Of a stretch of DNA of 7,706 bases, positions 1-6,062 are shown one piece after another. Each line of letters starts with the position of its first letter. The first letter of the stretch is position 1. The notes beneath the pieces are model-generated. The model ran no database searches. It was given only the letters and a program-made list of their open reading frames with translations, and was not told where the DNA came from. This DNA comes from an uncultured Clostridia bacterium (GTDB lineage: Bacteria; Bacillota; Clostridia; Oscillospirales; Ruminococcaceae). The position numbers and the translations under genes were made by a program. Where the stretch lies: contig CAMVBT010000116.1 in assembly GCA_947165805.1 (NCBI GenBank), positions 1 to 7,706 of the forward strand, read 5' to 3'.

Positions 1-14
1 ATAAAGGAGATAAA

Positions 15-1166
15 ATGTCCTCACATAAGAACAAAAACAAGAACAGGAACAAAAAGCCGCAGGCTCAGCAGCCCGCCGCCGTCGTGAACGAGAAGCTCAC
101 GGAGCAGCTGAACATCGACGACGACGAGCCGAAGGACAGCAGCAGGATATTGGCAGAGCTCGAGAAGCAGGAGGAGGAAGCCGCCCGCCGCAAGGCCGAG
201 CGTGAGGCCGCGCGCGAGAACGCTCAGAAGCCCCGCGTGACGGCAAAGGCAGGAGAAAAGCCCGCCGAGCAGGACAAGGCGGGAAAGCCGGACGAAAAGG
301 CGCAGCCCTCCGCTCCGGAGAAGATGCCGGAGCCTGCCGAGAGCGATGTCAAGCAGTTCGTTCCTCATTCCGCGGTAGCCTCTACGGCGTCCCGGAGCGG
401 CGCGGTACCGACCGACGACGTGAACGAGGCCTTTGCCGAGGAGCCGGAGGATATGTCCGAAGGCAACGAGCCCGAGGAGAGCTCCGCCGAGGCCGAAGCC
501 GCTCCCGCGCGCCCCAACCGCTTCTATCTGGTGTTCGCGGTGTTCGTTATCATAATGTCGGTCATCGGCGTGATCTCCACAGTGAATTTCTGCGCCGGAA
601 AGATATCCGATATAGCCAACCGCACCGAGCTCAAGAACGAACTGACGCTGTTCCTTTACCCGATTGTCTCGGTAGACCCGCCTGACTGCGATACGGTGGA
701 CGAGCTGCCTTCTACGATAATAGTCGAGTCCGCGATATGGCGCATAATCCTCACGGGCGACAACAGCAACTACGAAAAGCTGTACAATACCTATATGTAT
801 GTTCCCGCAATAGATGTCGAGTTCTCCGTAAGGTCGATATTCGGCCCGTCGGTGGAGATAGTGCATCAGACCGTGGGAACTGCGGATATCTCGTTCACAT
901 ACATTCCGGACATCAATTCCTACCTTGTGCCGATAAATCCGCATTACACGGCCTATTCGCCGAGGATCACCGAGCTTACCAATGTCGGCGAGCTCTACAC
1001 CGTCACGGTCGAGTATATACCGCCGTCAGCTCTCGCGGTCGAGGGCATCGAGTTTGAGGTCTCCGCGACCAAGACAATGGTATATACGCTGTCGAAGTCG
1101 AAGAACAGCGCGACCCTGCACTCCATAAAGAACATCACAAGGATAGAGAACTCCTATGAGTACTGA
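15..1166 (+). CDS. Single-pass membrane protein with a long charged cytoplasmic N-terminus, function unknown
   Basis: I do not recognise this 383-residue protein. Residues 1-168 are low-complexity and probably disordered: a KNKNKN-type basic start, an acidic patch (DDDEPKD), an E/R/A-rich stretch at about 44-70 that looks like a short coiled coil or charged helix, then K/P/E/A-rich sequence. One hydrophobic segment at about 170-192 is the only membrane helix. Arginine and lysine before it suggest a cytoplasmic N-terminus and an outside C-terminal domain (about 195-383) rich in beta-like sequence. There is no cleavable signal peptide. The ATG follows AAAGGAG (3-9) at good spacing, which supports the start. 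The 3' end overlaps the next gene by 11 bases, making this the first visible gene of a three-gene operon. Its promoter would lie upstream of the window. A role as envelope scaffold or sensor is possible but unsupported. Confidence 0.85.
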   Translation: MSSHKNKNKNRNKKPQAQQPAAVVNEKLTEQLNIDDDEPKDSSRILAELEKQEEEAARRKAEREAARENAQKPRVTAKAGEKPAEQDKAGKPDEKAQPSAPEKMPEPAESDVKQFVPHSAVASTASRSGAVPTDDVNEAFAEEPEDMSEGNEPEESSAEAEAAPARPNRFYLVFAVFVIIMSVIGVISTVNFCAGKISDIANRTELKNELTLFLYPIVSVDPPDCDTVDELPSTIIVESAIWRIILTGDNSNYEKLYNTYMYVPAIDVEFSVRSIFGPSVEIVHQTVGTADISFTYIPDINSYLVPINPHYTAYSPRITELTNVGELYTVTVEYIPPSALAVEGIEFEVSATKTMVYTLSKSKNSATLHSIKNITRIENSYEY

Positions 1167-1854
1167 TGCACGCCGCACAGACGGCATAAAAGCGGTCATT
1201 TTCGACCTTGACGGCACGCTTCTGGACACGGAGAAACTCCTGTTCCGCTTCTGGCGCGAAGCCGCGGCAGCATACGGCTTTGAGATGACGGGAGAACAGG
1301 CGCTCACGCTGCGGAGCCTCACGCACAGGCTCGTGCAGCCGCTTTTCACGGAATGGTTCGGTGAGAAGTGCGGCTATAAGCTGCTCCGCGCCGAGCGGAT
1401 GAGGCGGATGAGCGAATATATAAAAGAAAACGGGCTCGAAGTCAAGCCCGGAGCCGCGGAGCTCCTCGGGCTGCTCGGCACACACGGCTATCTGCGCGCC
1501 GTGGCGACCGCGACAGATGTCGAAAGAGCGTCGGAGATGCTGAAAAAAGCCGGGCTCTACGTCTGCTTCGACCGTATCATCTGCGCGTCGATGGTGGAAT
1601 GGGGCAAACCGAAGCCGGACATCTATCTATACGCGGCGGAACAGCTCGGGCTAGCGCCGGACGAGTGCATGGCGGTGGAGGATTCGCCCAACGGCGTGAT
1701 CTCGGCAGGCACGGCAGGGTGCTTCACGGTGATGGTTCCCGACCTGACGCAGCCGGACGACACGGTAATGCCCTATATATCCGCGGTATGCGGTTCTCTC
1801 TCCGGGATAGCGGAGCTTCTGAATATAAACACGAAAGGCGGACAGACGCAATGA
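1156..1854 (+). CDS. HAD-superfamily hydrolase, beta-phosphoglucomutase-like subfamily
   Basis: This is a 232-residue cytosolic haloacid-dehalogenase-type phosphatase or phosphomutase. All four HAD motifs are visible: motif I DLDGTLLDTE with nucleophile D17 and acid/base D19; motif II ATAT with T118; motif III lysine K151 in GKPKPDIY; motif IV VEDSPNG with E175 and D176 for Mg2+. The helical region between motif I and about residue 95 fits a C1 cap, as in beta-phosphoglucomutase, phosphoglycolate phosphatase and related sugar-phosphate phosphatases. The length is normal for that group. The substrate cannot be read from the sequence, so I give no symbol. The ATG lies inside the 3' end of the upstream gene and has only a weak AAGGA about 12 bases before it, so it probably relies on translational coupling. 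It shares an ATGA overlap with the kinase gene that follows. Confidence 0.9.
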   Translation: MSTDARRTDGIKAVIFDLDGTLLDTEKLLFRFWREAAAAYGFEMTGEQALTLRSLTHRLVQPLFTEWFGEKCGYKLLRAERMRRMSEYIKENGLEVKPGAAELLGLLGTHGYLRAVATATDVERASEMLKKAGLYVCFDRIICASMVEWGKPKPDIYLYAAEQLGLAPDECMAVEDSPNGVISAGTAGCFTVMVPDLTQPDDTVMPYISAVCGSLSGIAELLNINTKGGQTQ

Positions 1855-2786
1855 AAATACTCGATCTGCACACTATGAACTACTCGGTACATAACGAGAC
1901 TCAGGCATTTATCGAAAAAGCCGAGGAAAACTACCGCAACGAGATAAAAAATGTCGCGGACAGCATACTCGGACGCAACAACGATTATCCTATCATACTG
2001 ATATCGGGGCCGTCGGGTTCGGCAAAGACCACGACCGCCCTGCGGCTCGGAACTATGCTCGAGCAGGCGGGCAGGGTCGTTCACCCCATATCCATGGACA
2101 ACTACTTCCGTCCTATCGGAGACCCCGGCAACGAGGTCGATGAAGACGGCAGAGTGGACCTCGAGAGCCCGAAGAGGCTGGATATGGACCTGCTCAACGA
2201 ACACCTCGAGATGCTCTGGGAGTGCAAAGAGATAGAAATGCCGACATTCGACTTCGCGACGCAGACGAGAAGCCCCGGCAAGAAGCTGACCCGCAAGCCC
2301 GGCGAGTTCGTTATCCTTGAGGGCATACACGCCCTGAACCCCGAGATAACCGGCAGCATCGGCGACCACGCCACTACCGTCTACGTCAGCGTGAGAACAA
2401 GACTGAAAAACGACGAGAGCGACCTTCTGCACCCCTCCAAGGTAAGACTCATGCGCCGCATCGTGCGTGACAAGCTGTTCAGAGGCCGCGTCATAGAGGA
2501 GACCCTCGATTTCTTCAAGTGGGTGTCCCGCGGCGAGGAGCGCTTCATAATGCCCTACAAGAGCAAGGCGATGTTCGACATCGACACCTTCATAGCCTAT
2601 GAGCCGGCGGTCTACAAGCCGCTGATCCTCGACGAGCTGACCTCGATAAAGGAGACCTACCCGGATTATAACAACTTCCGCGACCTTGAGGAGTTCCTCA
2701 CCGAGATAGACGGCATGGACACGGGGCTCGTACCGCTCAATTCGCTTGTGAGAGAGTTCGTCGGCGGCAGTCACTACGAATACTGA
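1851..2786 (+). CDS. Uridine kinase-like P-loop kinase (phosphoribulokinase/uridine kinase family)
   Basis: This 311-residue cytosolic kinase would transfer the gamma-phosphate of a nucleoside triphosphate to a small substrate, by homology a nucleoside such as uridine. Visible motifs are a Walker A-like loop GPSGSAKTT (53-61, lysine K59), a substrate-side acidic motif SMDNYF with D83, a PTFDF segment (131-135), a Walker B-like strand FVILEGIHALNP with E157, and the arginine-rich lid RRIVRDKLFRG (202-212). PTFDF, EGIHALNP and RRIVRD-FRG closely recall the catalytic half of the larger clostridial kinases that carry an N-terminal TGS domain; that domain is absent here. At 311 residues it exceeds classic Udk (about 210), with extra sequence at both ends. 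The Walker A has alanine (A58) where glycine normally precedes the lysine. I chose the ATG at 1851 over a longer in-frame start because it forms an ATGA overlap with the HAD gene and follows AAAGGCGG (1834-1841). The substrate is inferred. Confidence 0.87.
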   Translation: MKILDLHTMNYSVHNETQAFIEKAEENYRNEIKNVADSILGRNNDYPIILISGPSGSAKTTTALRLGTMLEQAGRVVHPISMDNYFRPIGDPGNEVDEDGRVDLESPKRLDMDLLNEHLEMLWECKEIEMPTFDFATQTRSPGKKLTRKPGEFVILEGIHALNPEITGSIGDHATTVYVSVRTRLKNDESDLLHPSKVRLMRRIVRDKLFRGRVIEETLDFFKWVSRGEERFIMPYKSKAMFDIDTFIAYEPAVYKPLILDELTSIKETYPDYNNFRDLEEFLTEIDGMDTGLVPLNSLVREFVGGSHYEY

Positions 2787-2860
2787 TAACTGCCGGTTGT
2801 GCAAAATATCTAAAAAACGGCAGGAAAATATAGAATTTTACTGAATTTTTCATTATGCCC

Positions 2861-2889
2861 TTGATTTTAACGCGCCGATGATGTATAAT
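2861..2889 (+). promoter_or_regulatory. Sigma-A type promoter of cheV
   Basis: TTGATT (2861-2866) and a perfect TATAAT (2884-2889) are separated by exactly 17 bases, placing the transcription start near 2896 and giving a leader of about 56 bases before cheV. A GCCGAT motif in the spacer hints at a sigma-D/sigma-28 -10 element, but no matching TAAA -35 is present, so the vegetative reading is preferred. Confidence 0.75.
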
Positions 2890-2924
2890 ATGTACAGTAT
2901 TATAGCGTATTATCGGTACATATT
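2887..2924. promoter_or_regulatory. 9-bp inverted repeat over the cheV -10 box and start site (possible operator)
   Basis: AATATGTAC (2887-2895) and its exact reverse complement GTACATATT (2916-2924) are separated by 20 bases. The left arm overlaps the last bases of the -10 box, and the centre lies about 10 bases past the predicted start site. Inside the spacer GTATTAT occurs twice, 10 bases apart (2897-2903 and 2907-2913). The position suits a repressor-binding site or a weak leader hairpin. Function is inferred, and AT-rich DNA yields such repeats by chance fairly often. Confidence 0.4.
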
Positions 2925-2951
2925 CTCGGTAATGTACGGAAAGGCAGAAAT

Positions 2952-3854
2952 ATGGAAACTAATATATTGCTCGAAAGCGGGACCAATGAGCTCGAACTGC
3001 TTGAATTCTTCGTAGGAGAAAAGGACTACGGCATCAATATCGCGAAAGTCAACGAGATAATGACCTACCGCGAGGTAACGCCGCTTCCCGCGGCTCCGCC
3101 GGAGATCGAGGGTCTGTTTATGCCGCGCGATAAGATAATAACCGTCGTTGACCTCCATAAGGTGCTCAACAATCCTATCCCCGAGGGGAATGAGGGTCTG
3201 CTCATACTGTGCGAGTTCAACAGGCTTGATATTGCTTTCCATGTTACAAGCGTCAAGGGTATCCAGAGAATAAGCTGGAGCAACATCGAAAAGCCCCCGA
3301 CAGTCGCGAATAACAGCCAAACCGGTATCGCAACGGGTATCGCCAAGATCGAGGGCAGGATTATCGTTATCCTCGATTTCGAGAAGATAATCTCCGACCT
3401 CAACTGCTCCGCTTCTCTCGATATGTCCGGCATGGATACCATTGAGACCTCCCGCGATACAAGGTTCGATACCAAGATCGTCATAGCCGAGGATTCCCCG
3501 TTCCTCAACAAGCTGGTCGTTAACGCGATCACCGAGGCGGGCTTCCATAACATAGCGTCGTTCTCCAACGGCCTTGAGGCGTGGAACTACATATCCAGCT
3601 TCTCCGACCGCGACAATATCCGCGATTATATCGGACTTGTGGTCAGTGACATCGAAATGCCGCAGATGGACGGCCACAGGCTCACAAAGCTGATAAAGTC
3701 GGACGAGAAGCTCTCAAAGATACCCGTATTCCTGTTCTCGTCGCTGATAGACGAGACCATGAAGCGCAAGGGCGAGAGCGTAGGAGCCAACGACCAGTTC
3801 TCGAAGCCGCAGATAGCCAACCTGATACAGGCGATAATCAGACAGGTGTCATAG
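2952..3854 (+). CDS. cheV: CheV-type chemotaxis coupling protein (CheW domain plus response-regulator receiver)
   Basis: This 300-residue cytoplasmic protein joins a CheW-like coupling domain (about 14-155) to a phosphoacceptor receiver domain (about 174-298), the defining arrangement and usual length of CheV. CheV links methyl-accepting chemoreceptors to the histidine kinase CheA, and phosphorylation of its receiver tunes adaptation. The CheW half shows ELLEFFVGEKDYGINIAKVNEI and a GIATGIAKIEGRIIVILDFEKI segment typical of the family. The receiver has the acidic pair E180/D181, phosphoacceptor D233 in VSDIEMPQMDG, S263 at the conserved Ser/Thr position and K285 in FSKP, so it looks phosphorylatable. 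The ATG follows GGAAAGG (2938-2944) at good spacing. The gene has its own promoter and terminator and stands alone; no cheA, cheW, receptor or flagellar gene is in view. It may serve a distant chemotaxis cluster or a CheA-type pathway that controls something other than swimming. Confidence 0.92.
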   Translation: METNILLESGTNELELLEFFVGEKDYGINIAKVNEIMTYREVTPLPAAPPEIEGLFMPRDKIITVVDLHKVLNNPIPEGNEGLLILCEFNRLDIAFHVTSVKGIQRISWSNIEKPPTVANNSQTGIATGIAKIEGRIIVILDFEKIISDLNCSASLDMSGMDTIETSRDTRFDTKIVIAEDSPFLNKLVVNAITEAGFHNIASFSNGLEAWNYISSFSDRDNIRDYIGLVVSDIEMPQMDGHRLTKLIKSDEKLSKIPVFLFSSLIDETMKRKGESVGANDQFSKPQIANLIQAIIRQVS

Positions 3855-3861
3855 CATATCC

Positions 3862-3892
3862 GAAGCTCCGCAGAGATGCGGGGCTTCTTTTT
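3862..3892 (+). terminator. Rho-independent terminator of cheV
   Basis: A 10-bp stem, GAAGCTCCGC (3862-3871) with GCGGGGCTTC (3878-3887), has one T-G wobble and a 6-base loop and is followed by TTTTT (3888-3892). It starts 8 bases after the cheV stop codon and cleanly ends that unit. Confidence 0.93.
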
Positions 3893-3938
3893 CGTTCCGG
3901 AAATTCCCTGAAAAACGGGAAGAAACGGTTTTCGCCGC

Positions 3939-3983
3939 TTTTTTCAAAAAATCCTTGCAAAAGCCGATCGTTTGTGATATAAT
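3939..3983 (+). promoter_or_regulatory. Promoter of the methyltransferase unit, with UP-like A/T tract
   Basis: TTGCAA (3955-3960) is followed after 17 bases by TATAAT (3978-3983), preceded by TGA, which makes an extended -10 (TGATATAAT). Just upstream of the -35, T6-C-A6 (3939-3951) sits where an UP element would contact the alpha subunit of RNA polymerase. Transcription should start near 3990, leaving a leader of about 70 bases. No known riboswitch fold is recognisable in it. Confidence 0.8.
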
Positions 3984-4062
3984 TATTATGTATCTTTATG
4001 TAAATCGGTAAACGGTACCGCAAATGATATAAAACTTAGATTTCCGGGACAGGTATTTGAAA

Positions 4063-5166
4063 ATGTTCGATGATCTCTACATTCCGGACAGCCACGACCC
4101 GACGATAGACGTCTGGACGAGGCTTTCGGAGACCGACAAGCCTATAATAATGTACGGCATGGGTGACGGCGCCGAGAAGATACTTGCGGTTATGGAGCGG
4201 TACGGGATAAAGCCGGCGGACTTCATGGCAAGTGACGAATTCGTGCGCGGCCACAGCTTCAAGGGCTTTCGGGTCAAGAAGCTGTCCGAGATAGAGGAGC
4301 TTTACAAGGATTTCATAATAGTCGTGTGCTTCGGCAGCGCGCTGCCGGAGGTAATGGAGCATATAACGGAGATCGCCGGCAGACACGAGACCGTGGCTCC
4401 GGACGTCCCCGTGATAGGCGACGGGCTGTTCGACGGAGACTATATCTCCGATCACGAGTTCGAGATAATGAAGCTGAAGACCATACTCGCCGACGAGGAA
4501 TCGAAGCGCTGCCTCGATATCCTGATGAAATACCGCATTTCGGGCGATATCGGAGTCCTGCGGTCGTCGGAGAGCCCGAGAGAAGAAATGCTGGATATGC
4601 TCGATATCGGCACGAACGAGACCTATGTCGATCTCGGAGCCTACGACGGCGACACTATAGAGGAGTTTCTGAGACTTACAAACAAGCGCTTCAATAAAAT
4701 ATACGCTCTGGAGCCCGACAGACGCAGCTATACGAAGCTGCGCAGGCGGCTGTACTACATAAGCGGAGCCCTGCTGACCGCGAAGAACGCTGCCGCATGG
4801 AGCAGCAACACACAGCTGATGTTCTGGAACAAGGCGGGCAGGAGCTCGTCGTTCACGGCGAACATCTCGGAGCAGACAAAGGGCAAGGGCTATGAGACCG
4901 AGGCAGTGACCGTTGACAGTCTGCTGGACGGAAAGCCCGCGACCCTGATAAAGTACGACGTCGAGGGTGCGGAGAGAGAGGCTCTGCTCGGTACTGCGGA
5001 GACTATCGCGAAGTACAGGCCGCGCCTGATCGTGTCGGTGTATCACCGGGTCGGCGATATGATAGAGCTCCCGCTGCTCGTTCATGAGCTGAACCCCGAC
5101 TATAGGATCTATCTGCGTCATCACCCCTATATCCCCGCGTGGGACACCAATATATACTGCGTTTAA
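4063..5166 (+). CDS. FkbM-family SAM-dependent methyltransferase with N-terminal Rossmann-like domain
   Basis: This 367-residue protein has two parts. The C-terminal part (about 185-367) is an FkbM-type methyltransferase: SAM-binding motif I VDLGAYDGDT (189-198), acidic strand end YALEPD with E217, and the family hallmark IKYDVEGAE (296-304). FkbM relatives O-methylate sugars, polyketides or other secondary products, so the substrate may be a surface glycan or metabolite. The N-terminal part (about 25-125) contains KPIIMYGMGDGAEKIL followed by a strand-helix pattern ending IIVVCFGSALPEV. This resembles the nucleotide-binding-like fold often fused to sugar-modifying enzymes; here it is a fold guess. 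I prefer the ATG at 4063 to the TTG at 4057, because the only Shine-Dalgarno-like bases (AGG, 4051-4053) are better spaced for it. Initiation still looks weak. A membrane-anchored protein gene follows 14 bases after the stop. A long antisense reading frame here is a codon-bias shadow. Confidence 0.85.
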   Translation: MFDDLYIPDSHDPTIDVWTRLSETDKPIIMYGMGDGAEKILAVMERYGIKPADFMASDEFVRGHSFKGFRVKKLSEIEELYKDFIIVVCFGSALPEVMEHITEIAGRHETVAPDVPVIGDGLFDGDYISDHEFEIMKLKTILADEESKRCLDILMKYRISGDIGVLRSSESPREEMLDMLDIGTNETYVDLGAYDGDTIEEFLRLTNKRFNKIYALEPDRRSYTKLRRRLYYISGALLTAKNAAAWSSNTQLMFWNKAGRSSSFTANISEQTKGKGYETEAVTVDSLLDGKPATLIKYDVEGAEREALLGTAETIAKYRPRLIVSVYHRVGDMIELPLLVHELNPDYRIYLRHHPYIPAWDTNIYCV

Positions 5167-5180
5167 CAAAGGGAAATCAA

Positions 5181-5927
5181 ATGAAGAAAGCTGTCATAAT
5201 AGCCCTTATACTCATCGTGCTCGGTATAGTCGGGTATTTCGTCTATACGGAGATATCGGTAAAGGAGATATCGTATGTCTCCAGCGTCGAGGACGACGAC
5301 AAGGAGGGCAGATATTCCGTCAAGCGCCTTTACAGCTCGGATATAGATGTCGAGGCGTTCAATAAGAAGGTCGAGAACCTCCTGCTGCTCGAGTTCTCCG
5401 ACGAGGACATCGAGGCCGCGGCTCTGGAAGCCGGCACTCCGCAGTTCTATCCGGCATTCCATGTATATACTTTCAAGCCGCGTGATGAGGAAAATACCGT
5501 GTGCATCGACTTGTCTGCCGTTCAGGAGCTGGCTCCCGGTCAGCAGGACGTCAATTACAGCATGACAAACATCAGGCTCGAAGCCGTGACCACCGGCGTT
5601 TCCATAGTCGAAGCAAAGGCGGTTGGTACCGACAGCATGAACAGAGCGATGAATGAGGCGATACTCAAGAACGAGACCGGCACGGGCATGATGGTCGAGC
5701 TCAACGACTACGGCAGCGTGAATTTAAAGCTCGAGGGCGTCACCGGCAGCATCACTCTGCAATATACGTTCGATATTCGTTCAAATTCTCTGCTGCCCAA
5801 GACCGTCCTGACCGGCTGTATGGTCATGATAAAGATAAACGTGATAACGAACTCGGAGGGCGAGACCGAGATATCTTATCAGCTCGAGCCCGCTACTACG
5901 GTCGATGAATATATTGAACAAGAATAA
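5181..5927 (+). CDS. Membrane-anchored extracytoplasmic protein, function unknown
   Basis: I do not recognise this 248-residue protein. It begins MKKAVIIALILIVLGIVGYF, a short basic end followed by a hydrophobic segment (about 4-22), which reads as an uncleaved signal anchor since no clear signal-peptidase site or lipobox cysteine follows. The remaining 225 or so residues would lie outside the membrane. They are acidic, with a DDDKEG stretch near 38-43, two cysteines far apart (C108 and C213) and alternating hydrophobic patterns after about 125 suggesting beta strands. The ATG at 5181 is preferred over one at 5139, which would overlap the methyltransferase gene, because AAAGGG (5168-5173) precedes it at good spacing. 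Only 14 bases separate it from the methyltransferase stop, so the two are probably cotranscribed. It may be a partner of the methyltransferase or of its product at the envelope; that is inference from position only. Confidence 0.82.
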   Translation: MKKAVIIALILIVLGIVGYFVYTEISVKEISYVSSVEDDDKEGRYSVKRLYSSDIDVEAFNKKVENLLLLEFSDEDIEAAALEAGTPQFYPAFHVYTFKPRDEENTVCIDLSAVQELAPGQQDVNYSMTNIRLEAVTTGVSIVEAKAVGTDSMNRAMNEAILKNETGTGMMVELNDYGSVNLKLEGVTGSITLQYTFDIRSNSLLPKTVLTGCMVMIKINVITNSEGETEISYQLEPATTVDEYIEQE

Positions 5928-5988
5928 TACAAATTTATGTTCACCGGTGGTTAAAATCAACAAATATTCCCGCAGATTTGCAGGAAAT

Positions 5989-6027
5989 GAAAAAATAACT
6001 TGCATTTTTCCGATATAAATGTATAAT
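5989..6027 (+). promoter_or_regulatory. Promoter of the aminotransferase gene
   Basis: TTGCAT (6000-6005) and TATAAT (6022-6027) are separated by 16 bases. A second overlapping TATAAT (6027-6032) is badly spaced. An A-rich tract directly upstream (5989-5999) could act as an UP element. The predicted start near 6034 leaves a short leader of about 29 bases containing the strong GGAGGA ribosome binding site (6052-6057). No convincing terminator precedes it in 5928-5999, so read-through from the upstream unit is possible. Confidence 0.75.
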
Positions 6028-6062
6028 ATAATATGTAATACACTTTATTTCGGAGGAAGCAA

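Noticed and set aside
21..944. 307-residue - strand reading frame opposite the first gene
   Set aside because: Arg/Leu/Gly-rich antisense of the lysine- and glutamate-rich N-terminal coding region, with no domain or start signal.
1599..1850. 84-codon in-frame upstream extension of the kinase gene
   Set aside because: It lies wholly inside the HAD gene in another frame and encodes low-quality Gly/Arg-rich sequence. The ATG at 1851 has the ATGA overlap and a Shine-Dalgarno sequence.
1773..2804. 343-residue - strand reading frame opposite the kinase gene
   Set aside because: It is a shadow of a clearly real gene, with no family motif and an implausible composition rich in Val, Leu and His.
2790..2823. 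Inverted repeat CTGCCG/CGGCAG after the kinase stop codon
   Set aside because: Considered as a terminator, but the loop is 22 bases and no T tract follows directly. At best it is a weak transcript-end structure.
2874..2882. GCCGATGAT as a sigma-D/sigma-28 -10 element for cheV
   Set aside because: It resembles the chemotaxis/flagellar sigma consensus, but no TAAA-like -35 lies 14-16 bases upstream, while a perfect vegetative promoter overlaps the site.
3988..4011. Seven-codon open frame in the methyltransferase leader (possible leader peptide)
   Set aside because: Its ATG falls at the predicted transcription start, so it has no room for a ribosome binding site, and the codons show no attenuation-like run.
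4036..5169. 377-residue - strand reading frame opposite the methyltransferase gene
   Set aside because: It mirrors the sense gene almost exactly, has no recognisable domain, and its open state follows from the codon bias of the sense strand.
5139..5180. Upstream ATG that would extend the membrane-anchored protein by 14 residues
   Set aside because: It overlaps the methyltransferase gene and would put polar residues before the signal anchor; the ATG at 5181 has AAAGGG at proper spacing.
5942..5949. CACCGGTG palindrome after the membrane-anchored protein gene
   Set aside because: It is only 8 bp with no loop and no T tract, and nothing ties it to a known operator or terminator.
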